From an uncultured Gallionellaceae bacterium (GTDB lineage Bacteria; Pseudomonadota; Gammaproteobacteria; Burkholderiales; Gallionellaceae): DNA of 42,986 nucleotides. Location: contig CAINCU010000065.1 of NCBI GenBank assembly GCA_903847155.1, positions 1 to 42,986 on the forward strand, read 5' to 3'. Both the position numbers and the translations under genes were made by a program. The notes beneath the pieces were generated by a model. That model was not told where the DNA came from and searched no databases. It saw only the letters and a program-made list of their open reading frames with translations. Shown in pieces: positions 37,043 to 42,986 of the stretch (its first letter is position 1; every line of letters begins with the position of its first letter).

Positions 37043-37360
37043 ATGTCTAATCCAAATATAAATTGGGCGGCGATTGATACCAACCCAAAGTTCCAGGCGC
37101 TGCACCGCAAAAAAACCATGTTCCTGTGGGGCTTGATGATCTTTTCGACCATCTATTATTTCTTGCTGCCAATCGGCGCGGCTTACTACCAGGACCTGTT
37201 CAAGATTAAGGTGTGGGGCGTGGTCAACTTCGGCATCCTGTTTGCGTTGTCCGAGTTCGTCGTGGCTTGGGTGATCGCCTTCGTGTATTCGAAGAAGGCC
37301 AATGCCGAGTTCGATGCGATGGCGCAAGAGATCATCAACGACATAAAAGCGGGAGCATAA
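37043..37360 (+). CDS. DUF4212 small symporter subunit (TIGR03647 type)
   Basis: This 105-residue protein has two membrane helices (KTMFLWGLMIFSTIYYFLLPIGAAYYQ and VVNFGILFALSEFVVAWVIAFVYSKKAN). It belongs to the small protein family always found directly before VC_2705-type sodium:solute symporters, presumably as an accessory subunit. ATG 37043 is chosen because GGAGGG stands eight bases upstream; a TTG at 37028 also lies in frame. It is two bases from the large symporter gene. Confidence 0.93.
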   Translation: MSNPNINWAAIDTNPKFQALHRKKTMFLWGLMIFSTIYYFLLPIGAAYYQDLFKIKVWGVVNFGILFALSEFVVAWVIAFVYSKKANAEFDAMAQEIINDIKAGA

Positions 37361-37362
37361 AG

Positions 37363-39444
37363 ATGAAATCGATGCTAAATAAATTGGTTCTTTCCGCAGC
37401 AGCCCTGAGTGTTAGCGGCTCTGCCTTTGCGGCCGGCGCAGTTGCCGATGAGTGGAAGTGGCTGACCTTCACCGTGTTTGGCGTGATCATCGCGATTACG
37501 ATGGCCATAACCTACTGGGCTGCACGCACCACTCATACGACTTCCGAGTTCTACGCGGCTGGTCGTTCGGTCAGCGGTATCCAGAACGGTTGGGCGATCG
37601 CGGGCGATTATCTGTCCGCCGCATCTTTCCTCGGTATCGCCGGTCTGATCTCATTGTACGGTTATGACGGCTTCATGTATTCCGTGGGTTGGCTGGTGGC
37701 TTACATCACTGTGTTGCTGGTGATCGCCGAGCCTTGCCGTAACATCGGCAAATACACGATGGGCGACATCCTGGCCTTCCGTAACGACCCGAAGAAGACC
37801 AAAGTTGTGGCGGCACTTTCCACCATCACTGTTTCGACGTTCTACCTGACTGCACAAATGGTCGGTGGCGGCGTGCTGATCAAGACATTGATCGGTATTG
37901 ACTACGAGACCTCGATCATCGGCGTCGGCATCTTGATGCTGGGCTATGTGGTGTTCGGCGGCATGAAGGCAACCACCTGGGTGCAGATCACCAAGGCGGT
38001 ACTGCTGGTGATTGCTTCCCTGATCCTGGTGTTCTTGGTGTGGATGCCTTACGGTTTGAGCTTGCCGGCTTATCTGCAAGCCGTTATTGGTGATGACAAA
38101 GTCATTGCACAAGTGACCAAGTTGCTGGGCGATTCTGCAGCCAATATGAGCAAAGAAGAACTCGGCCAGCGCTTCCTTGAGCCAGGCCTGTTCCTGAAGA
38201 GCCCGATCGACCAGATCTCGCTGGGCATGGCGCTGGTGTTTGGTACCGCCGGTATGCCGCACATCCTGATGCGTTTCTTCACTGTGCCTACAGCACAAGC
38301 AGCGCGCACCTCGGTTATCTGGGCAATGGCAATCATCGGCGGTTTCTACGTACTGACCCTGTTCCTCGGTACCGGTGCTGCGATGCTGGTTGGCCCTGCC
38401 AAGATCGCCTCGGTTGACGCGGGCGGCAATATGGCCGGTCCGTTGCTGGCGCAATATCTGGGCGGCGGTGCGGATTCGCTGATGGGTAACTTCATGCTGG
38501 CCTTCGTGGCGGCGGTTGCTTTCGCCACCATCGTTGCGGTGGTGGCCGGTCTGGTATTGGCTGCTGCTTCCGCGATGGCGCATGACATTTATGTCGGCGT
38601 TATCCGTGGTGACCATGCCACACCGAAAGAGCAAGTAGTTGCCGCACGTGTCGCTTCCGTGATCGTCGGTATCATCGCCATCACCGTGGGCATCATGGCC
38701 AAGGGCCAGAACGTGGCACACCTGGTGGCACTGGCTTTCGCCGTGGCCGCATCGAGCAACCTGCCAGCCGTGTTCCTCACGCTGTACTGGAAGAAGTGCA
38801 ACACCACCGGCATCATCGCCGGCATGATCGTTGGCGCAGTGACCGCGATCGGACTGGTGATGATTTCGCCCAACATGACTTATCCGAAGGCAGTAATCGG
38901 TGCCGCGAACAAAGTCCTGAATGGCGAACCGGCAGTAGCGGCCAAGGAAGCAAAACCCGCTGTTGAACGCTCCAGCTTCATGTGCGAGCTGTTCGCCATG
39001 GACGGTTGCGTATTGGCAAAACCGGCACAAGCCGCCACTCTTGAAAAACCCGCCAAACCGGGCGCCATCGAGAAGCTGGCTGGATTGAACGCCAAGTTGC
39101 CAACGATGGAAGCTGCTTTGCCTGCGATCACCGATGCGGTTGCGAAGACAGCAGCTGAGGCTGACATCGCCAAGGTGAAGAAGGACATCGCAGCAGCAGA
39201 AGCGGCCAAAGCCAAAGCTGAAGGTGATCTGAAGAAGTTCGAAGGTCAGACCACCAGCATGATGGGCTTGGAGAAACCCTACTTCCTGTTGAAGAACCCC
39301 GGTTTGATCTCTATCCCGCTGGGCTTCCTGATGGTGATCCTGGGTTCCTTGTTCACTCGCGACAAACGTGCGGAAGACATGTGGGACGAACTCTATGTGC
39401 GCCAGAACACCGGCATCAATGCCGAAGCTGCCACTGCACACTAA
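37363..39444 (+). CDS. Sodium:solute symporter, VC_2705 type (TIGR03648; ActP-like)
   Basis: This 693-residue SSS-family transporter is longer than ActP (~550). A cleavable-looking signal (MKSMLNKLVLSAAALSVSGSAFA) precedes about thirteen membrane helices. Family stretches are SEFYAAGRSVSGIQNGWAIAGDYLSAASFLGIAGLISLYGYDGFMYSVG, EPCRNIGKYTMGDILAFRNDPKKTKVVAALSTITVSTFYLTAQMVGGGVLIKTL and GTAGMPHILMRFFTVPTAQAARTSV. Between the last two helices lies an insertion of ~120 residues rich in Ala/Lys/Pro, with a coiled coil (ITDAVAKTAAEADIAKVKKDIAAAEAAKAKAEGDLKKFEGQT) and two Cys residues. The substrate is probably a small carboxylate such as acetate, from family knowledge. Terminator follows. Confidence 0.92.
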   Translation: MKSMLNKLVLSAAALSVSGSAFAAGAVADEWKWLTFTVFGVIIAITMAITYWAARTTHTTSEFYAAGRSVSGIQNGWAIAGDYLSAASFLGIAGLISLYGYDGFMYSVGWLVAYITVLLVIAEPCRNIGKYTMGDILAFRNDPKKTKVVAALSTITVSTFYLTAQMVGGGVLIKTLIGIDYETSIIGVGILMLGYVVFGGMKATTWVQITKAVLLVIASLILVFLVWMPYGLSLPAYLQAVIGDDKVIAQVTKLLGDSAANMSKEELGQRFLEPGLFLKSPIDQISLGMALVFGTAGMPHILMRFFTVPTAQAARTSVIWAMAIIGGFYVLTLFLGTGAAMLVGPAKIASVDAGGNMAGPLLAQYLGGGADSLMGNFMLAFVAAVAFATIVAVVAGLVLAAASAMAHDIYVGVIRGDHATPKEQVVAARVASVIVGIIAITVGIMAKGQNVAHLVALAFAVAASSNLPAVFLTLYWKKCNTTGIIAGMIVGAVTAIGLVMISPNMTYPKAVIGAANKVLNGEPAVAAKEAKPAVERSSFMCELFAMDGCVLAKPAQAATLEKPAKPGAIEKLAGLNAKLPTMEAALPAITDAVAKTAAEADIAKVKKDIAAAEAAKAKAEGDLKKFEGQTTSMMGLEKPYFLLKNPGLISIPLGFLMVILGSLFTRDKRAEDMWDELYVRQNTGINAEAATAH

Positions 39445-39471
39445 AAACAGTTTCAAATCGTCTTCTTCTCA

Positions 39472-39497
39472 CCCCGCCTTTACGGCGGGGTTTTTTT
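39472..39497 (+). terminator. Rho-independent terminator after the symporter
   Basis: CCCCGCC (39472-39478), loop TTTAC, GGCGGGG (39484-39490), then seven T residues (39491-39497). It lies 28 bases after the symporter stop. Confidence 0.95.
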
Positions 39498-39723
39498 ATG
39501 CCGCGAAAATAGAGCGCGCATCTGGCTAGACCATCCTAGTTATTGACGGTACAGGGTAGTCCGGATCAGGAGCTATCCTGACGATCAAGGCAACGGGGAC
39601 GGCATGAGTGCTGCATCTTCAGCCACGAAGTGCACGCCAAGGTGCAGTAAATCTGCAGCAAACTGAGATCATTCGGCTGACGCGACGAAGTGTGGGCGCG
39701 TCATCCTATGGGATAATTCGCCC

Positions 39724-41892
39724 ATGAACTCTTCTCTGCTTTCCGGACTCAATCCCGAACAACGTGCCGCCGTCGAACTTCCAGCGCAATCAGGCTTGAT
39801 TCTCGCCGGTGCGGGCAGCGGCAAGACGCGCGTGCTGACCACGCGCATCGCCTATCTCATCAGCAGCGGGCAGGTTACGCCACACGGCATTCTCGCGGTG
39901 ACCTTTACTAACAAGGCGGCCAAGGAGATGGTGACGCGCTTGTCGGCGATGCTGCCGATCAATACGCGCGGCATGTGGATAGGCACCTTCCACGGCTTGT
40001 GCAACCGCATGTTGCGCGCGCATTACCGCGAGGCGAACCTGCCGCAAACGTTTCAGATCCTCGATTCCGGCGACCAGCTAGCCGCCATCAAACGGCGCAT
40101 GAAAGAGCTGAATGTGGATGACGAAAAATATCCGCCGCGCGAAATGCAGAACTTCATCAGCGGCAGCAAGGAACAAGGGCTGCGCGCGCATGAAGTGGAA
40201 GCCTACGATCCCTATACCAAGCGCAAGGTGGAGGTGTTCGCCGCCTACGACGCGCAATGCCAGCGCGAAGGCGTGGTAGATTTTTCCGAGTTGCTGTTGC
40301 GCTGTTATGAGTTGCTGTCGCGCAACCAGTCGTTGCGCGAACATTATCAGGAGCGCTTCAAACACATTCTGGTGGACGAGTTTCAGGATACCAACCCGTT
40401 GCAGTACCGCTGGCTGAAATTGCTGGCGGGCAAGAGCAATGCCTTGTTCGCCGTGGGCGACGACGACCAATCCATCTACGCTTTCCGTGGCGCGAATGTG
40501 GGCAACATGCAGGAGCTGTTGCGCGACTTTCATGTCGAGAACGTCATCAAGCTGGAACAAAACTACCGCTCGCACGGCAACATTCTTGATGCGGCAAACG
40601 CGCTTATCAGCAACAACCGCAAGCGTCTGGGCAAAAATCTGTGGACAGCAGAAAGCGGCGGCGAACAGTTGCGCGTGTACGAGGCAGAGACGGATGTGGA
40701 CGAGGCGCGATTCATCGTGGACGAAATTCAGATGCTCAAGGCCGAGGGCGTGAAGCTGACCGAGATGGCGCTGTTGTATCGCTCCAATGCGCAATCGCGC
40801 GTGCTGGAACATGCGCTGGTGTCCGCCGGACTTTCTTATCGTGTATACGGCGGCTTGCGCTTCTTCGAGCGGCAGGAAATCAAACACGCGCTGGCCTATT
40901 TGCGCCTGATGGAAAACACCGACGACGACAATGCGCTGTTGCGTGTTATCAACTTTCCCACGCGCGGCATCGGTGCGCGCAGCATCGAACAGTTGCAGGA
41001 AGCGGCGAAGATGAACACCACCACGCTGTATGACGCAGCGGCGCGTGCGGGCGGCAAGGTTTCGGCTTTTATCGCATTGATCGAAGCGTTGCGCAGCGCG
41101 ACCAAAGATCTGCCGCTGCCGGAGATCATGGATCATGTGCTGCAATACAGCGGCATGGTGGATCACTACAAGAATGAAACCGGCGCGAAGAAGCGCGAAG
41201 CGGAAGAGCGGCTGGAGAACTTGAACGAACTGATCAACGCGGCCACGTTGTTCGTGTACGAGAACGAAGACGACAGCCTGACCGCCTTCCTCGCTCACGC
41301 CACGCTGGAATCGGGCGAACATCAAGCGGGCGACAGTGAAGACGCGCTGCATCTGATGACGGTACATGCCGCGAAAGGGCTGGAGTTCCACACCGTGTTC
41401 ATCACCGGGCTGGAAGAAGATCTGTTCCCGCACCAGAACAGCCAGAATGTCGAAGGCGGACTGGATGAAGAGCGCCGCCTGATGTACGTGGCGATCACCC
41501 GCGCACGCCGCCGCCTGTACCTCACCTTCGCCCAACGGCGCATGCTGCACGGGCAGACGCACTACGGCAGGGTGTCGAGTTTCCTGCGCGAATTGCCGGA
41601 AGCATTGCTGCACTGGATCACGCCGCGCTTCACCGCGCAAAAAACTTTTTCAAGCAGCAGCTACGAGAGCAACAGCTACGCCAAAGCGTTCGCCGCCACA
41701 CCGATGGAAAAAGCGCCGCCCGCGCCCAGCTCAATGTGGCGCATCGGCCAGCAAGTGTTCCACCAGAAATTCGGCGAAGGTGTGGTGACCGACACCGAAG
41801 GTTCTGGCAACGAAGGTCGCGTGCAGGTCAACTTCAAACGCGCCGGCAGCAAATGGCTGGCGCTGGAATATGCCAAGCTCACCGCCATATGA
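39724..41892 (+). CDS. uvrD: ATP-dependent DNA helicase II (UvrD)
   Basis: This 722-residue SF1 3'-5' helicase acts in excision and mismatch repair. Motifs in order are Q-motif LNPEQRAAVELP, Walker A AGAGSGKTRVLTTR, Ia TFTNKAAKEM, II VDEFQDTNPLQYRWL, III VGDDDQSIYAFRGA, IV LEQNYRS, V LMTVHAAKGLEFHTVFITGLEE and VI EERRLMYVAITRARRRLYL. The C-terminal tail (QVFHQKFGEGVVTDTEGSGNEGRVQVNFKRAGSKWLALEYAKL) is the Tudor-like UvrD/PcrA end, which favours UvrD over Rep. It follows a terminator and a 226-base leader holding a TCAGGA-GCTA-TCCTGA hairpin (39566-39581). Confidence 0.95.
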   Translation: MNSSLLSGLNPEQRAAVELPAQSGLILAGAGSGKTRVLTTRIAYLISSGQVTPHGILAVTFTNKAAKEMVTRLSAMLPINTRGMWIGTFHGLCNRMLRAHYREANLPQTFQILDSGDQLAAIKRRMKELNVDDEKYPPREMQNFISGSKEQGLRAHEVEAYDPYTKRKVEVFAAYDAQCQREGVVDFSELLLRCYELLSRNQSLREHYQERFKHILVDEFQDTNPLQYRWLKLLAGKSNALFAVGDDDQSIYAFRGANVGNMQELLRDFHVENVIKLEQNYRSHGNILDAANALISNNRKRLGKNLWTAESGGEQLRVYEAETDVDEARFIVDEIQMLKAEGVKLTEMALLYRSNAQSRVLEHALVSAGLSYRVYGGLRFFERQEIKHALAYLRLMENTDDDNALLRVINFPTRGIGARSIEQLQEAAKMNTTTLYDAAARAGGKVSAFIALIEALRSATKDLPLPEIMDHVLQYSGMVDHYKNETGAKKREAEERLENLNELINAATLFVYENEDDSLTAFLAHATLESGEHQAGDSEDALHLMTVHAAKGLEFHTVFITGLEEDLFPHQNSQNVEGGLDEERRLMYVAITRARRRLYLTFAQRRMLHGQTHYGRVSSFLRELPEALLHWITPRFTAQKTFSSSSYESNSYAKAFAATPMEKAPPAPSSMWRIGQQVFHQKFGEGVVTDTEGSGNEGRVQVNFKRAGSKWLALEYAKLTAI

Positions 41893-42352
41893 AGCCAGGC
41901 TGGACGGGCGGTTGCGGCTCATGGTGGAGAGCTATCAGCGACTCACCGGCAAGCCGTTAATTGAAGATGCGCCTTCGGACATTGCCGCTCTACGCGAAGT
42001 AATCTGGAACGCACCGCGCGCCATCGTGGCGCACGGCACGGAAGGCGACCCGAAATTTTTCTACGGCAATCGGTTGGCGTTGCAACTGTTTGAGATGAGC
42101 TTTGCTGAATTTGCGCAGTTACCCTCTCGACTTTCTGCCGAAGCGCTGGCGCAGGAAGCGCGCGTGACGCTGCTGGAAAAAGTCACGCAGCAAGGTTACG
42201 TCGATGGCTATTCCGGCGTGCGCATCGCCAAAAGCGGCAGGCGTTTCATGATTACCGATACTACGGTGTGGAATCTGCTTGATAAGCAGGGCAGGCATAA
42301 GGGACAGGCTGCGGTATTTGTGGCTCATCTCACCTTGCGTGCAGGTCAGTAA
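41870..42352 (+). CDS. MEKHLA-domain (PAS-like) protein
   Basis: This 160-residue protein matches the bacterial MEKHLA-domain family, a PAS-related sensor fold: RLRLMVESYQRLTGKPLIE, IWNAPRAIVAHGTEGDPKFFYGNRLALQLFEMSFAEFAQLPSRLSAE, RVTLLEKVTQQGYVDGYSGVRIAKSGRRFMITDTTVWNLLD. Ligand and partners are unknown. The start at 41870 lies inside the last codons of uvrD (23-base overlap); ATG 41921 is a later alternative but would cut into conserved sequence. Likely translated with uvrD. Confidence 0.85.
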   Translation: MPSSPPYEARLDGRLRLMVESYQRLTGKPLIEDAPSDIAALREVIWNAPRAIVAHGTEGDPKFFYGNRLALQLFEMSFAEFAQLPSRLSAEALAQEARVTLLEKVTQQGYVDGYSGVRIAKSGRRFMITDTTVWNLLDKQGRHKGQAAVFVAHLTLRAGQ

Positions 42353-42412
42353 ACACGGCCATCTCCCACAGGCGCTCATTGTAGATCGCCTATTGACGAG
42401 CTTCTCCACGAG
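42352..42412 (+). repeat. Dispersed repeat, unit 2 remnant plus unit 1 (copy G)
   Basis: Unit 1 (42381-42412) reads GTAGATCGCCTATTGACGAG and then CTTCTCCACGAG. A shortened unit 2 (AACACGGCCATCTCCCACAG) precedes it. It lies between convergent genes. Confidence 0.75.
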
Positions 42413-42426
42413 GAGCTGAATCTAGA

Positions 42427-42843
42427 TCAGGCGCCGGGTGGCGGGAATTTGGCGGCAATCTTGTCCGGCACTTCGCGTTTGGCGGCCTGCGCCGTCGCAC
42501 CGAATTCCATCACGGAAGTAATCATCACCACAATCAGCGTTGGCATCAGCGCGACGCGCGTAAGCGCCGTCCACATGATATGTTCCATGCTGGCTTCGTG
42601 CGCGGCACGGCTGACCAGCCACGCCAGCGCGATCAGCACCGCCGAAATGGCATAGCCCAATAGCAGCAGCAACCCGCGCGCATAGGCGAGTTTCCAGTGT
42701 GCATCGACGAACCAAGTTGTGACCTTCCTGCTGCGCAGGTAGATGATCCCAATGAGCGAGCCGGAAAGTATCAGCGGGATGAACAGCCCCACCATGCCGA
42801 TTTTCAGCGCGAGAATCGCCGGGGTTGTCAGCAGGTCAAACAT
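42427..42843 (-). CDS. Four-helix membrane protein, function unknown
   Basis: This 138-residue protein has four predicted membrane helices (ILALKIGMVGLFIPLILSGSLIGIIYL, ARGLLLLLGYAISAVLIALAWLVS, WTALTRVALMPTLIVVMITSVM and parts between) and a short soluble C-terminus (EFGATAQAAKREVPDKIAAKFPPPGA). I do not recognise the family. An IS110-like element begins within about 30-100 bases upstream of its start and may have separated it from its native promoter. Confidence 0.6.
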   Translation of the reverse strand: MFDLLTTPAILALKIGMVGLFIPLILSGSLIGIIYLRSRKVTTWFVDAHWKLAYARGLLLLLGYAISAVLIALAWLVSRAAHEASMEHIMWTALTRVALMPTLIVVMITSVMEFGATAQAAKREVPDKIAAKFPPPGA

Positions 42844-42871
42844 GAATAGACATCATGTATTGACCTACCGC

Positions 42872-42986
42872 ACCTCAAGCGACGCGGATTAAGCTTGAGG
42901 TTCCGTAAAACCAAAGGCTCAGAGCCGAAATTGAGGGGATAGGTCATGAACGAGTTTAGCAAATACATCGGACTGGATGTCCACAA
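42872..42986 (+). mobile_element. Left end of an IS110-family insertion sequence (truncated by window edge)
   Basis: A transposase start of IS110 type is preceded by a non-coding stretch. That stretch holds a perfect 9-bp inverted repeat ACCTCAAGC (42872-42880) / GCTTGAGGT (42893-42901). The true left boundary may lie a little further left, since IS110 elements usually lack terminal inverted repeats. In the IS110 group the non-coding left end encodes the bridge RNA, and this hairpin may be part of it. Confidence 0.6.
42946..42986 (+). CDS. IS110-family transposase (only first 13 codons in window)
   Basis: The visible residues MNEFSKYIGLDVH are the typical start of IS110-family DEDD recombinases, with the first catalytic Asp in G-L-D-V-H. 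GAGGGG stands about ten bases upstream as ribosome site. The remaining ~300+ residues lie outside the window, so intactness cannot be judged. Confidence 0.85.
   Translation, partial: MNEFSKYIGLDVH

Noticed and set aside
37651-39456. Long minus-strand open frame opposite the symporter (601 codons)
   Set aside because: Antisense shadow, very rich in His and Gln, no domain recognised.
39566-39581. TCAGGA-GCTA-TCCTGA hairpin as a structured RNA before uvrD
   Set aside because: A single 6-bp stem in a 226-base leader; no further pairing that would support a riboswitch.
40078-41640. Long minus-strand open frame opposite uvrD
   Set aside because: Antisense shadow without motifs or a ribosome site.

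Overview
The window looks like a chromosomal stretch of a betaproteobacterium, most probably of the Nitrosomonadales/Gallionellales type. The evidence is the housekeeping order: gatCAB divergent from mreBCD-mrdA-rodA-rlpA, dapF-DUF484-xerC in a row, and betaproteobacterial-looking proteins throughout. I assign no genus. No tRNA, rRNA or CRISPR array was seen.

Layout. 1-4.1 kb: the C-terminal end of a DipZ-like thioredoxin protein, two poorly known single genes and two lipoproteins. 4.3-12.9 kb (minus strand): a complete N-type (alternative F-type) ATP synthase operon in the order atpD-C-Q-R-B-E-F-A-G, without a separate delta gene, ending in a translationally coupled polyphosphate kinase 2. 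A decayed fragment of atpG lies on the far side of ppk2. 13.5-15.8 kb: a membrane diguanylate cyclase with a hemerythrin tail. 16.2-20.3 kb (minus): gatC-gatA-DUF3050-gatB. 20.3-26.8 kb (plus): the cell-elongation operon mreB-mreC-mreD-mrdA-rodA-rlpA. 26.8-27.6 kb (plus): two rhodaneses behind a promoter that overlaps a palindromic operator. 27.8-32.4 kb (minus): two translationally coupled runs, dapF-DUF484-xerC-rlmI and a CoA-binding protein plus tag. 32.5-33.9 kb: a second diguanylate cyclase. 34.3-39.4 kb (plus): a cNMP/CBS/nucleotidyltransferase protein, a DEDDh exonuclease, and a DUF4212 plus sodium:solute symporter pair closed by a strong terminator. 39.7-42.4 kb: uvrD and a MEKHLA-domain gene. 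The last ~100 bases are the left end of an IS110-family element, cut by the window edge.

How the genes may work together. The N-ATPase is expected to hydrolyse ATP and expel ions; its c subunit has a two-carboxylate plus Ser site. A coupled PPK2 could re-make nucleotide triphosphate from polyphosphate beside it. The second ion-linked module is the DUF4212/VC_2705-type symporter with a CBS-nucleotidyltransferase partner. The mre operon and RlpA build the rod-shaped wall.

Most unusual points: (i) a dispersed intergenic hairpin family with a conserved loop, at six loci in 43 kb; (ii) an N-ATPase b subunit that appears to carry a delta-like domain, a DUF2934-like motif and a long Lys/Ala/Glu/Pro tail, with low-complexity tails on alpha and beta as well; (iii) the atpG remnant flanking ppk2; (iv) a DUF3050 heme-oxygenase-like gene set inside gatCAB; (v) two repeats that can compete for one hairpin arm before the symporter start. 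I did not find a clear wholly new defence or metabolic system. The N-ATPase/PPK2 locus is the best candidate for new biology. All family assignments are from motif recognition by eye; no search was run.
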